64,000 bases of DNA from contig OU612072.1 in assembly GCA_914767715.1 (NCBI GenBank), positions 3,350,001 to 3,414,000 of the forward strand, read 5' to 3'. Of this stretch, positions 1 to 14,796 are shown in pieces; within the stretch, counting starts at the first letter, position 1, and every line of letters starts with the position of its first letter. The DNA is from Membranipora membranacea. Lineage: Eukaryota > Bryozoa > Gymnolaemata > Cheilostomatida > Membraniporidae. The translations under genes were made by a program, and so were the position numbers. The notes under the pieces are model-generated. The model was given only the letters and a program-made list of their open reading frames with translations. It was not told the DNA's origin and made no database searches.

Positions 1-728
1 CTGCTAATCGGCAGCGATTAACTGTCTATGGCGGCCATATTGGATTTCGGGTCATGTGACATTAAAATTGATGATGTCATTAGATTCGGCATATGTCATA
101 ACCCCCAAATTCCAAGTTTTAACTCAATCGCATGATAAGAACTGTTAATCGGCAGCCACTTCCTGTTAATGGTGGCCATATTGGATTCGGGTCACATGAC
201 ATCGAAAATGATGATGTCATAAGATTCGGTATGTGTCATTACCCCCATATCCCAAGTTTTAACTCAATCGCATGATAATAACTGTTAATCGGCAACCACT
301 TCCTGTTTATGGCGGCCATTTTGGATATCGGGTCATGTGACATTAAAATTGATGATGTCCTTAGTTTCGGTATATGCCATAACCCCTGTATCCCAAGTTT
401 AAACCCAATCGCATGATTTGTTCTCAAGATATCATCAATATAAACGTCAAAACCTCCTTCACTAATTAGTCTAATTAGCGAATATTACATAACATTTCAA
501 AAATTTGAATCGAAATTTTTCATCTAGACACATGAAGGTATGTTGTAAACAAGTTTCATCAAATTGCCTCTGGTAGTTCTTGACTTATAGAGGCCCGAAA
601 AGTGTTGCAATAATAATAATAATAATAATAATAAAAATAATAATAAACCCTACTAAAACAAAAGAAATACAACTTTGTTGTATTCCTAATAATAATAAAC
701 CCTACTAAAACAAAAGAAATACAACTTT

Positions 729-787
729 GTTGTATTCCTAACTAGAAACGGTAAACATATTTGCAAGCAAATATAAAGGAATACAAC
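729..787. repeat. Nested inverted repeat at a satellite unit junction
   Basis: GTTGTATTCC at 729-738 is perfectly complementary to GGAATACAAC at 778-787. Between them, ATATTTGC and GCAAATAT form an inner palindrome at 757-774 around two A residues. The outer left arm belongs to the end hairpin of one unit and the outer right arm to the head of the next, so the structure spans the junction. The same arrangement recurs wherever a hairpin directly precedes ACTAGAAACGGT, for example near 6,508, 10,857, 13,655 and 14,878. Confidence 0.85.
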
Positions 788-3455
788 CAATATATTTGAA
801 TATCGAGGTCATGTGACATCATAATTGATGATGTCATAAGACTCGGTATCTGCCAAAACCCCGATCTCCAAAGTTTTAACTCAATCGCATGATGAGAACT
901 GTTAATCGGCAGCAGTTTACTGTCTATGGCGACCATTTTGGATTTCGGGTCATGTGACCTTAAAATTGATGATGTCATAAGATTCGGTATATGTCATAGC
1001 CCCCAAATCCCAAGTTTTAACTCAATCGCATGATAAGAACTGTTAATCGGCAGCTATTAACTGTCTATGGCGGCCATATTGGATTTCGGGTCATATGACA
1101 TCAAAATTGATGATGTCATAATATTCGGTATATGCCAAAACCCCCATATCCCAAGTTTTAACTGAATCGCATCATAAGAACTGTTAGTTAGCTGCAATTT
1201 ACAGTATATGGCAGCCATTTTGTATTTCGGGTCATGTGACATCATAGGCAATGATGTCATTAGATTCGGTATATGTCAAAACCCCCATATCCCAAGTTTT
1301 AACTTAATCGCATGATTTGTTCTCAAGATATCATCAATATAAACATCAAAACCTCCTTCACTAATTAGTCTAATTAGCGAGTGTTACATAACAATTCAAA
1401 AACTCATTTAGTAATTTCTCATCTAGACATATGGAACTATGTTGTGACCAAGTAACATCCAATTCTGCCACGTAGTTCTTGACTTATAAAAGCCCAAAAA
1501 GTGTTGCAATAATAATAATAAAAACTAGAAACGGTAAACATATTTGCAAGCAAATATAAAGGAATACAACCAATAGATTTGAATATCGACGTCATGTGAC
1601 ATCATAATTGATGATGTCATAAGATTCAGTATATGCCAAAACCCCCTTATCCCAAGTCTCAACTGAATCGCATGATGAGAACTGCTAATCGGCAGCAAGT
1701 AACTCTCTATGGCGGCCATTTTGGTTTTCGGGTCATGTGACATTAAAATTGATGATGTCATAAGATTCGGTATATGCCAAAACCCCCATATCCCAAGTTT
1801 TGACTCAATCGAATGATGAGAACTGTTAATCGGCAGCCACTTCCTGTTTATGGCGGCCATTTTGGACAACGGGTCATGTTACATTGAAATTGATGATGTC
1901 ATAAGATTCGGTATAAGTCAAAACCCCCAAATCCCAAGTTTTAACTCAATCGCATGTTAAGAAATGTTAATCGGCAGGCATTTCCTGTTTTTGGCGGCCA
2001 TTTTGGATATCTGGTCATGTGACATTAAAATTGCGATGTCATAAGATTTGGTATATGCCATAACCTCTGTATCCTGAGTTTCAGCTCAATCGCATGATTT
2101 GTTCTCGAGATATCACCAAAAGAAAATCGAAAAAACATCCTCCACTAATTAGTGTAATCAGCAAATATTACATAACATTTCAAAATTTCGTTTTGCAATT
2201 TTTCATCTTGACATATGCGACTATGTTGTGGCCATATATCATCGAATTCTGCCAAGTAGTTCTTGACATATAGCAGAATGAAATTGGGTAAAAACTTAAA
2301 AAAAGGCAAAACCTCCTTTACTAATTAGTGTTATTAGCAAGTATTACATAACATTTTAAAATTTCATTTCGCAATTTCTCATCTAAACATATGGAACTAT
2401 CTTATGACAAAGTTCCATCCAATTCTGCCTGGTAGTTCTTGACTTATAGAAGCGACAAAAAGTGTTGCGAGACGAATAATAATAACTAGAAACGGTAAAC
2501 ATATTTGCAAGCAAATATAAAGGAATACAACCAATGTATTTGAATATCGAGGTCATGTGACATTAAAATCGATGATGTCATAAGATTCGGTATATGTCAT
2601 AACCCCCAAATCCCAAGTTTTAACTCAATCGCATGTTAAGAACTGTTAATCGGCAGCCACTTCCTGTTTATGGCGGCCATTTTGTATATCGGGTCATGTG
2701 ACATAAGAATTGATGATGTCATAAGATTCGGTATATGTCATTACCCTCATATCCCAAGGTTTAACTCTATCGCATGATAAGAACTGTTAATCGGCAGCCA
2801 CTTCCTGTTTATGGCGGCCATTTTGTATATCGGATCATGTGACATTAAAATTGATGATGGCATAAGATTCGGTATATGTCATAACCCCCATATCCCAAGT
2901 TTTAACTCAATCGCATGATAAGAACTGTTAATCGGCAGCCACTTCCTGTTTATGGCGGCCATTTTGTATATCGGATCATGTGACATTAAAATTGACGATG
3001 TCATAAGATTCGGTATATGCCATAACCTCTGTATCCTAAGTTTCAACTCAATCGGATGATTTGTTCTCAAGATATCACAAAAAGAAAATCGAAAAAACAT
3101 CCTCCACTAATTAGTATAATTAGCAAATATTACATAACATTTCAAAATTTCGTTTTGCAATTTCTCATCTTGACATATGGGACTATGTTGTGGCCATATA
3201 TCATCGAATTCTGCCAAGTAGTTCTTGACATATAACAGAATGAAATTGGGTAAAAACGTTAAAAAAGGCAAATCCTCCTTCACTAATTAGTGTAATTAGC
3301 AAGTATTACATAACATTTTAAAATTTCATTTCGCAATTTCTCATCTAAACATATGGAGCTATGTTGTGACCAAGTAACAGCAAATTCTGCCCGGTAGTTC
3401 TTGACTTATAGAAGCGACAAAAAGTGTTGCGAGACGAATAATAATAATAATAATA

Positions 3456-4424
3456 ACTAGAAACGGTAAACATATTTGCAAGCAAATATAAAGGAATACA
3501 ACCAATAGATTTGAATATCGAGGTCATGTGACATCATAATTGATGATGTCATAAGACTCGGTATATGCCAAAACCCCCTTATCCCAAGTCTCAACTCAAT
3601 CGCATGATGAGAACTGCTAATCGGCAGCAAGTAACTCTCTATGGCGTCCATATTGGATTTCGGGTCATGTGACATCAAAATCGATGATGTCATAAGATTC
3701 GGTATATGTCATAACCCCCAAATCCCAAGTTTTAACTCAATCGCATGATGAGAACTGTTAATCGGCAGCAGTTTACTGTCTACGGCGGCCATTTTGGATT
3801 TCGGGTCATGTGACATTGAAATTGATGATGTCATAAGATTCGGTATAGGTCAAAACCCCCAAATCCCAAGTTTTAACTCAATCGCATGTTAAGAACTGTT
3901 TATCGCCAGCCACTTCCTGTTTATGGCGGCCATTTTGGATATCGGGTCATGTGAAATTGAAATTGATGATGTGATAAAATTCGGTATAGGTCAAAACCCC
4001 CAAATCCCGAGTTTTAACTCAATCGCATGATAAGAACTGTTAATTGGCAGCAGTTTACTGTTTATGGCGGCCATTTTGTATATCGGGTCATGTGACATAA
4101 AAATTGATTATGTCATAACATTCGGTATATGTCATAACCCCCATATCCTAAGTTTTAACTCAATCGCATGATTCGTTCTCAAGATATGATCAATATAAAG
4201 GTCAAAATGTCCTCCACTAATTAGTCTAATTAGCGAATATTACATAACAATTCAAAAATTCATTTTGTAATTTCTTAGCTAGACATATGGAACTATATTA
4301 TGACAAAGTTCCATCAAATTCTGCTTGGTAGTTCTTGACTTATAGAAGCTCAAAAAGTGTTGCAATAATAATAATAAACCCTACTAAAACAAGAGGAATA
4401 CAACTTTGTTGTATTCCTAATAAT
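3456..4424. repeat. Satellite unit duplicated at 12,648-13,616
   Basis: This 969-bp unit aligns to 12,648-13,616 at a constant offset of 9,192 bp with no indels. Reading both by eye I found only two differences, near 3,839 (T versus C) and near 4,146 (T versus C). Neighbouring units are far more diverged, so these two copies look recently duplicated or homogenised. Confidence 0.85.
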
Positions 4425-6439
4425 AACTAGAAACGGTAAACATATTTGCAAGCAAATATAAAGGAATACAACCGATAGATTTGAATTTCGAGGTCATGTG
4501 ACATTATAATTAATGATGTCATAAGACTCGGTGTATGCCAAAACCCCCATATCCCAAGTTTTAACTCAATCGCATGATGAGAACTGTTAATCGGCAGCAG
4601 TTTACTGTCCATGGCGGCCATTTTGGATTTCGGGTCATGTGACCTTAAAATTGATGATATCATAAGATTCGGTGTATGTCATAACCCCCTTATCCCAAGT
4701 TTTAACTCAATCGCATGATAAGAACTGTTAATTGGCAGCAGTTTACTGTTTATGGCGGCCATTTTGTATATCGGGTCATATGACATAAAAATTGATGATG
4801 TCATAAGATTCGGCATACAACATAACCCCCAAATCCCAAGTTTTAACTCAATCGCATGATAAAAACTGTTAATCGGCAGCAACTTCCTGTTCATGATGGC
4901 CATATTGGATATCGGGTCATGTGACATTAAAATTGACGATGTCATAAGATTTGGTATATGCCATAACCTCTGTATCCTAAGTTTCAACTCAATCGCATGA
5001 TTTGTTCTCAAGATATTACCAAAAGAAAATCGAAAAAACATCCTCCACTAATTAGTGTAATTAGCAAATATTACATAACATTCCCAAATTTCGTTTTGCA
5101 ATTTCTCATCTTGACATATGGGACTATGTTGTGACCATGTATCATCGAATTCTGTCAAGTAATTCTTGACATATAACAGAATGAAATTGGGTAAAAACGT
5201 TAAAAAAGGCAAAACCTCCTTCACTAATTAGTGTAATTAGCAAGTATTACATAACATTTTAAAATTCCATTTCGCAATTTCTCATCTAAACATATGGAGC
5301 TATGTTGTGACCAAGTAACAGCAAATTCTGCCCGGTAGTTCTTGACTTATAAAAGCTACAAAAAGTGTTGCGAGACGAATAATAATAATAATAATAATAA
5401 ACTCAACTAAAACAAAAGAAATACAACTTTGTTGTATTCCTAATAAACTCAACTAAAACAAAAGAAATACAACTTTGTTGTATTCCTAATAACTAGAAAC
5501 GGTAAAAATATTTGCAAGCAAATATAAAGGAATACAACCATTAATTTTGAATATCGAGGTCAAGTGACATTATAAGTGATGATGTAAAGAAACTCGGTAT
5601 ATGCCAAAACCCCCTTATCCCAAGTCTCAACTCAATCGTATGATGAGAACTGCTAATCGGCAGCAATTAACTCTCTATGGCGGCCATTTTGGTTTTCGGG
5701 TCATGTGACATTAAAATTGATGATGTCATAATATTCGGTATATGCCAAAACCCCCATATCCCAAGTTTTGACTCAATCGCATGATGAGAACTGATAATCG
5801 GCAGCAGTTTACTGTCTATGGCGGCCATTTTGGATTTCGGGTCATGTGACCTTAAAATTGATGATGTCATAAGATTCGGTATAAGTCAAAACCCCCAAAT
5901 CCCAAGTTTTAACTCAATCGCATGTTAAGAACTGTTAATCGGCAGCCATTTCCTGTTTTTGGCGGCCATTTTGGCTATCGGGTCATGTGACATTAAAATT
6001 GACGATGTCATAAGATTCGGTATATACCATAACCTCTGTATCCCAAGTTTCAACTCAATCGCATGATTTGTTCTCAAGATATCACCAAAAGAAAATCGAA
6101 AAAACATCCTCCACTAATTAGTGTAATTAGCAAATATTACATAACATTTCTAAATTTTGTTTTGCAATTTCTCATCTTGACATATGGGACTATGTTGTGA
6201 CCATATATCATCGAATTCTGCCAAGTAGTTCTTGACATATAGCAGAATGAAATTGGGTAAAAACGTTAAAAAAGGCAAAACCTCCTTCACTAATTAGTGT
6301 AATTAGCAAGTATTACATAACGATTCAAAAACTCATTTAGTAATTTCTCATCTAGACATATGGAACTATCTTATGACAAAGTTCCATCCAATTCTGCCTG
6401 ATAGTTCTTGACTTATAGATGCGACAAAAGTGTTGCAAA

Positions 6440-6479
<40 letters not shown>

Positions 6480-7751
6480 CCAACCAAAACAAAAGAAATA
6501 CAACTTTGTTGTATTCCTAACTAGAAACGGTAAAAATATTTGCAAGCAAATATAAAGGAATACAACCATTAACTTTGAATATCGAGGTCAAGTAACATCA
6601 TAAGTGATGATGTAATGAGACCCGGTATATGCCGAAACCCCCTTATCCCAAGTCTCAACTCAATCGTATGATGAGAACTGCTTATCGGCAGCAATTGTCT
6701 CTCTGACAGCCATTTTGGTTTTCGGGTCATGTGACATTAAAATTGATGATGTCATAAGATTCGGTATATGCCAAAACCCCCATATCCCAAGTTTTGACTC
6801 AATCGCATGATGAGAACTGTTAATCGGCAGCAGTTTACTGTCTATGGCGGCCATTTTGGATTTCGGGTCATGTGACCTTAAAATTGATGAAGTCATAATA
6901 TTCGGTATAAGTCAAAACCCCCAAATCCCAAGTTTTAACTCAATCGCATGTTAAGAACTGTTAATCGGCAGCCATTTCCTGTTTTTGGCGGCCATTTTGG
7001 ATATCGGGTCATGTGACATTAAAATTGACGATGTCATAAGATTCGGTATATGCCAAAACCCCCATATCCCAAGTTTTGACTCAATCGCATGATGAGAACT
7101 GTTAATCGGCAGCAGTTTACTGTCTATGGCGGCCATTTTGGATTTCGGGTCATGTGACCTTAAAATTGATGAACTCATAATATTCGGTATAGGTCAAAAC
7201 CCCCAAATCCCAAGTTTTAACTCAATCGCATGATAAAAACTGTTATTTGGCAGCCATTTCCTGTTTTATGGCAGCCATTTTGGATATCGGGTCATGTGAC
7301 ATTAAAATTGACAATGTCATAAGATTTGGTATATGCCATAACCTCTGTATCCTAAGTTTCAACTCAATCGCATGATTTGTTCTCAAGATATCACCAAAAG
7401 AAAATCGAAAAAACATCCTCCACTAATTAGTGTAATTAGCAAATATTACATAACATTTCAAAATTTCGTCTTGCAATTTCTCATCTTGACATATGGGACT
7501 ATGTTGTGACCATATATCATTGAATTCTGCCAAGTAGTTCTTGACATATAACAGAATGAAATTGGGTAAAAACGTTAAAAAAGGCAAATCTTCCTTCACT
7601 AATTAGTGTAATTAGCAAGTATTACATAACATTTTAAAATTTCATTTCGCAATTTCTCATCTAAACATATGGAGCTATGTTGTGACCAAGCAACAGCAAA
7701 TTCTGCCCGGTAGTTCTTGACTTATAAAAGCTACAAAAAGTGTTGCGAGAC

Positions 7752-7785
<34 letters not shown>

Positions 7786-8907
7786 TAGAAACGGTGATAA
7801 TATTTGCGAGCAAACATGAAGTCATACAACCGACCATGTAGATTTTCAAGGTCATGTGACATCAAGTTTGATGTTGTCATCAAATTCGGCACATCTCATA
7901 ACCCCCAAATCCAAAGTTTTAACTCAATCGCATGATAAGAACTGTTAATCGACACCCACTTCCTGTTTATGGCGGCCATTTTGTATATCCGGTCATGTGA
8001 CGTTGAAATTGATGATGTCATAAGATTCGGTTTAGGTCAAAACCCCGAAATCCCAAGTTTTAACTCAATCGCATGTTAAGAACTGTTAATCGGCAGCCAC
8101 TTCCTGTTTTTGGCGGCCGTTTTGTATATCGGGTCATGTGACATGAAAATTGATGATGTCATAAGATTCGGTATAAGTCAAAACCCCCAAATCCCAAGTT
8201 TTAACTCAATCGCATGATAAGAACTGTTAATCGGCAGCCACTTCCTGTTAATGGCGGCCATTTTGGATATCGGGTAATGTGACGTTGAAATTGATGATGT
8301 CATAAGATTCGGTATAAGTCACAACCCCAAAATCCCAAGTTTTAACTCAATCGCATATTAAGAACTGTTAATCGGCAGCCACTTCCTGTTTTTGGCGGCC
8401 ATTTTGGATATCGGGTCATGTGACATTAAAATTGAGGATGTCATAAGATTCGGTACAGGCCATAACCTCTATATCCTAAGTTTCAACTCAATCGCATGAT
8501 TTGTTCTCAAAATATCACCACGAGAAAATCGAAAAAACATCCTCCACTAATTAGTGTAATTAGCAAATATTACATAACATTTCAAAATTTCGTTTTGCAA
8601 TTTCTCATCTTGACATATGGGACTATGTTGTGACCATATATCATCGAATTCTGCCAAGTTGTTCCTGACATATAGCCGAATGAAATTGGGTAAAAACGTT
8701 AAAAAAGGCAAAACCTCCTTCACTAATTAGAGTAATTATCAATTATTACATAACATTTTAAAATTTCATTTTTGAAATTTCTCATCTAGACATATGGAGC
8801 TATGTTGTGACCAAGTAACAGCAAATTCTGTCTGGTAGTTCTTGACTTATAAAAGCTACAAAAAGTGTTGCGAGACGAATAATAATAATAAACTCAACTA
8901 AAACAAG

Positions 8908-8934
8908 AGTCATACAACTAAAAGTTGTATGACT
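8908..8934. repeat. Variant unit-end hairpin with compensatory arm changes
   Basis: AGTCATACAACT pairs perfectly with AGTTGTATGACT around an AAA loop. The usual hairpin of this array is GGAATACAAC, TTT, GTTGTATTCC. Both arms have changed together, so pairing is kept. The head of the unit starting at 7,784 carries the same variant arm, GTCATACAAC, at 7,821-7,830, where other units have GGAATACAAC. Confidence 0.8.
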
Positions 8935-11900
8935 AATAAACTCAACTAAAACAAAAGAAATACAACTTTGTTGTATTCCTAATAATAATAATAATAAACT
9001 CAACTAAAACAAAAGAAATACAACTTTGTTGTATTCCTAATAATAATAATAATAAACTCAACTAAAACAAAAGAAATACAACTTTGTTGTATTCCTAATA
9101 ACTAGAAACGGTAAATATATTTGCAAGCAAATATAAAGGAATACAACCAATAGATTTGAATATCGAGGTCATGTGACATCATAATTGATGATGTCATAAG
9201 ACTCGGTATATGCCAAAACCCCCTTATCCCAAGTCTCAACTCAATCGCATGATGAGAACTGCTAATCGGCAGCGATTAACTGTCTATGGCGGCCATATTG
9301 GATTTCGGGTCATGTGACATTAAAATTATTGATGTCATCAGATTCGGCATATGTCATAACCCCCAAATTCCAAGTTTTAACTCAATCGCATTATAAGAAC
9401 TGTTAATCGGCAGCCACTTCCTGTTTATGGCGGCCATTTTGGATATCAGGTCATGTGACATTGAAATTGATGATGTCATAAGATTCGGTATAGGTCAAAA
9501 CCCCCGAATCCCGAGTTTTAACTCAATCGCATGATAAGAACTGTTAATTGTAAGCAGTTTACTGTTTATGGCGGCCATTTTGTATATCGGGTCATGTGAC
9601 ATAAAAATTGATGATCTCATAAGATTCGGTATATGTCATAACCCCCATATCCCAAGTTTTAACTCAATCGCATGATTTGTTCTCAAGATATGATCAATAT
9701 AAAGGTCAAAACGTCCTCCACTAATTAGTCTAATTAGCGAATATTACATAACAATTAAAAAATTCGTTTTTCAATTTCTCATCTAGACATATGGAACTAT
9801 GTTGTGACGAAGTTTCATCAAATTGTGTCTGGTAGTTCTTGACTTATAGAGGCCCAAAAAGTGTTGCAAAAATAATAATAACTAGAAACGGTAATTTTTT
9901 TAATCAACAAAATAATATTTGCAAGCAAATATGAAGGAATACAACCAATCATATCGAATATCGAGGTCACGTGACAGCATAATTGTTGGTCTCAAAGGAT
10001 TCGGTATATGCCAAAACCCCCATATCCCAAGTTTTAACTCAATTGCTTTATAAGAACTGTTAATCGGCAACCACTTCCTGTTCATGGTGGCCATATTGGA
10101 TTCGGGTCACATGACATCGAAAATGATGATGTCATAAGATTCGGTGTATGTCAAAACATCCATATCCCAAGTTTTAACTAAATCGCATGATAAAAACTGT
10201 TAATCGGCAGCAATTCACTGTTTATGGCGGCCATTTTGTATATCGGGTCATGTGACATAAAAATTGATGATGTCATAAGATTCGGTATAAGTCAAAACCC
10301 CCTTATCCCAAGTTTCAACTCAATCGCATGATTTGTTCTCAAGATATCACCAAAAGAAAAATGAAAAACATCCTCCACTAATTAGTGTAATTAGCAAATA
10401 AATTGCATAACAACTCAAAAATTGTCGAGGCATTTTTTCATCGTGACCTATAGGACTATGTTGTGACCAAGTATCATTAGAATCTGCCAAATAGTTCTTG
10501 ACTTATAGAAGACTTAATTTTGGTATAATCAAGGTATAATTGATAAAAACGGCAAAACCTCCGTCACTAATTAGTCTAAATAGCGAGTGTTACATAACAA
10601 TTTAAAAACTCATTTAGTAATTTTTCATCTAGACATATGCAACTATGTTCTGACGAAGTTGCATCGATTTCTGCCTGGTGGTTCTTGACTTATAGAAGCC
10701 CAAAAAGTGTTGCAATAATAATAATAAAAAGAACTTACAAAAACAATAGTAATACAACTTTGTTGTATTCCTAATAAATCCAACCAAAACAAAAGAAATA
10801 CAACTTTGTTGTATTCCTAATAATAAACCCTACTAAAGTAAAAGGAATACAACTTTGTTGTATTCCTAACTAGAAACGGTAAACATATTTGCAAGCAAAT
10901 ATAAAGGAATACAACCAATAGATTTGAATATCGAGGTCATGTGACATAACAATTGATGATGTCATAAGACTCGGTATATGCCAAAACCCCCATCTCCCAA
11001 GTTTTAACTCAATCGCATGATGAGAACTGTTAATCGGCAGCAGTTTACTGTCTATGGCGGCCATTTTGGATTTCGGGTCATGTGACCTTAAAATTGATGA
11101 TGTCATAAGATTCGGTATATGTCATAACCCCCATATCCCAAGTTGTGACTCAATCGCATGATGAGAACTGTTAATCGGCAGCAGTTTACTATCTATGGCA
11201 GCCATTTTGGATTTCGGGTCATGTGACCTTAAAATTGATGATGTCATAAGATTCGGTATAAGTTAAAACCCCCAAATCCCAAGTATTAACTCAATCGCAT
11301 GTTAAGAACTGTTAATCGGCAGCCATTTCCTGTTTTTAGCGGCCATTTTGGCTATCGGGTCATGTGACATTAAAATTGACGATGTCATAAGATTCGGTAT
11401 ATGCCAAAACCTCTGTATCCTAAGTTTCAACTCAATCGCATGATTTGTTCTCAAGATATCACCAAAAGAAAAATCGAAAAAACATCCTCCACTAATTAGT
11501 GTAATTAGCAAATATTACATAACATTTCAAAATTTTGTTTTGCAATTTCTCATCTTGACATATGGGACTATGTTGTGACCATATATCATTGAATTCTGCC
11601 AAGTAGTTCTTGTCATATAGCAGAATGAAATTGGGTAAAAACGTTAAAAAAGGCAAAACCTCCTTCACTAATTAGTGTAATTAGCAAGTATTACATAACA
11701 TTTTAAAATTTCATTTCGCAATTTCTCATCTAGACATATGGAACTATCTTATGACAAAGTTCCATCCAATCCTGCCTGGTAGTTCTTGACTTATAGATGC
11801 GACAAAAGTGTTGCAAAAATAATAATAACTAGAAACGGTAAACATATTTGCGAGCAAATATAAAGGAATACAACCAACATATTTGAATATCGAGGTCATG

Positions 11901-14759
11901 TGACATCATAATTGATGATGTCATAAGACTCAGTATATGCCGAAACCCCCTTATCTTAAGTCTCAACTCAATCGCATGATGAGAACTGCTAATCGGCAGC
12001 AATTAACTCTCTATGGCGGCCATATTGGATTCGGGTCACATGACATCAAAATTGATGTCATAAGATTCGGTATATGTCATAACCCCCAAATCCCAAGTTT
12101 TAACTCAATCGCATGATAAGAACTGTTAATCGGCAGGTACTTCCTGTTTATGGCGGCCATTTTGGATATCGGGTCATGTGACATTGAAATTGATGATGGC
12201 ATAAGATTCGGTATATGCCATAACCTCTGTATCCTAAGTTTCAACTCAATCGGATGATTTGTTCTCAAGATATCACCAAAAGAAAATCGAAAAAACATCC
12301 TCCACTAATTAGTGTAATTAGCAAATATTACATAACATTTCGAAGTTTCGTTTTGCAATTTCTTATCTTGACATATGGGACTATGTTGTGACCATATATC
12401 ATCGAATTCTGCCAAGTAGTTCTTGACATATAACAGAATGAAATTGGGTAAAAACGTTAAAAAAGGCAAAACCTCCTTCACTAATTAGTGTAATTAGCAA
12501 GTATTACATAACATTTTAAAATTTCATCTCGCAATTTCTCATCTAAACATATGGAGCTATGTTGTGACCAAGTAACAGCAAATTCTGCCCGGTAGTTCTT
12601 GACTTATAAAAGCTACAAAAAGTGTTGCGAGACGAATAATAATAATAACTAGAAACGGTAAACATATTTGCAAGCAAATATAAAGGAATACAACCAATAG
12701 ATTTGAATATCGAGGTCATGTGACATCATAATTGATGATGTCATAAGACTCGGTATATGCCAAAACCCCCTTATCCCAAGTCTCAACTCAATCGCATGAT
12801 GAGAACTGCTAATCGGCAGCAAGTAACTCTCTATGGCGTCCATATTGGATTTCGGGTCATGTGACATCAAAATCGATGATGTCATAAGATTCGGTATATG
12901 TCATAACCCCCAAATCCCAAGTTTTAACTCAATCGCATGATGAGAACTGTTAATCGGCAGCAGTTTACTGTCTACGGCGGCCATTTTGGATTTCGGGTCA
13001 TGTGACATTGAAATTGATGATGTCATAAGACTCGGTATAGGTCAAAACCCCCAAATCCCAAGTTTTAACTCAATCGCATGTTAAGAACTGTTTATCGCCA
13101 GCCACTTCCTGTTTATGGCGGCCATTTTGGATATCGGGTCATGTGAAATTGAAATTGATGATGTGATAAAATTCGGTATAGGTCAAAACCCCCAAATCCC
13201 GAGTTTTAACTCAATCGCATGATAAGAACTGTTAATTGGCAGCAGTTTACTGTTTATGGCGGCCATTTTGTATATCGGGTCATGTGACATAAAAATTGAT
13301 TATGTCATAACATTCGGTATATGTCATAACCCCCATACCCTAAGTTTTAACTCAATCGCATGATTCGTTCTCAAGATATGATCAATATAAAGGTCAAAAT
13401 GTCCTCCACTAATTAGTCTAATTAGCGAATATTACATAACAATTCAAAAATTCATTTTGTAATTTCTTAGCTAGACATATGGAACTATATTATGACAAAG
13501 TTCCATCAAATTCTGCTTGGTAGTTCTTGACTTATAGAAGCTCAAAAAGTGTTGCAATAATAATAATAAACCCTACTAAAACAAGAGGAATACAACTTTG
13601 TTGTATTCCTAATAATAATAATAAACTCAACTAAAACAAAAGAAATACAACTTTGTTGTATTCCTAACTAGAAACGGTAAAAATATTTGCAAGCAAATAT
13701 AAAGGAATACAACCGATAGATTTGAATATCGAGGTCCTGTGACATCATAATTGATGATGTCATAAGACTCGGTATATGCCAAAACCCCCTTATCCCAAGT
13801 CTCAACTCAATCGCATGATGAGAACTGCTAATCGGCAGCAATTAACTGTCTATGGCGGCCATATTGGATTTCGGGTCATGCGACATTGAAAATGATGATG
13901 TCATAAGATTCGGTATGAGTCAAAACCCCCAAATCCCAAGTTTTAACTCAATCGCATGATAGGAACTGTTAATCGGCAGCAATTCACTGTTTATGGCGGC
14001 CATTTTGGATATCGGGTCATGTGACATGAAAATTGATGATGTCATAAGATTCGGTATAAGTCAAAACCCCCAGCTCCCAAGTTTTAACTCAATCGCATGA
14101 TAACAACTGTTAATCGGCAGCCACTTCCTGTTTTTGGCGGCCATTTTGGATATCGGGTCATGTGACCTTAAAATTGATGAAGTCATAATATTCGGTATAG
14201 GTCAAAACCCCCAAATCCCAAGTTTTGACTCAATCGCATATTAAGAACTGTTAATCGGCAGCCATTTCCAGTTTTTGGCGGCCATTTTGGATATCGGGTC
14301 ATGTGACATTAAAATTGACGATGTCATAAGATTTGGTATATGCCATAACCTCTGTATCCTAAGTTTCAACTCAATCGCATGATTTGTTCTCAAGATATCA
14401 CCAAAAGAAAATCGAAAAAACATCCTCCACTAATTAGTGTAATTAGCACATATTACATAACATTCCAAAATTTCGTTTTGCAATTTCTCATCTTGACATA
14501 TGGGACTATGTTGTGACCATATATCATTGAATTCTGCCAAGTAGTTCTTGACATATAACAGAATGAAATTGGGTAAAAAACGTTAAAAAAGGCAAATCCT
14601 CCTTCAGTAATTAGTGTAATTAGCAAGTATTACATAACATTTTAAAATTTCATTTCGCAATTTCTCATCTAAACATATGGAGCTATGTTGTGACCAAGTA
14701 ACAGCAAATTCTGCCCGGTAGTTCTTGACTTATAAAAGCTACAAAAAGTGTTGCGAGAC

Positions 14760-14796
<37 letters not shown>

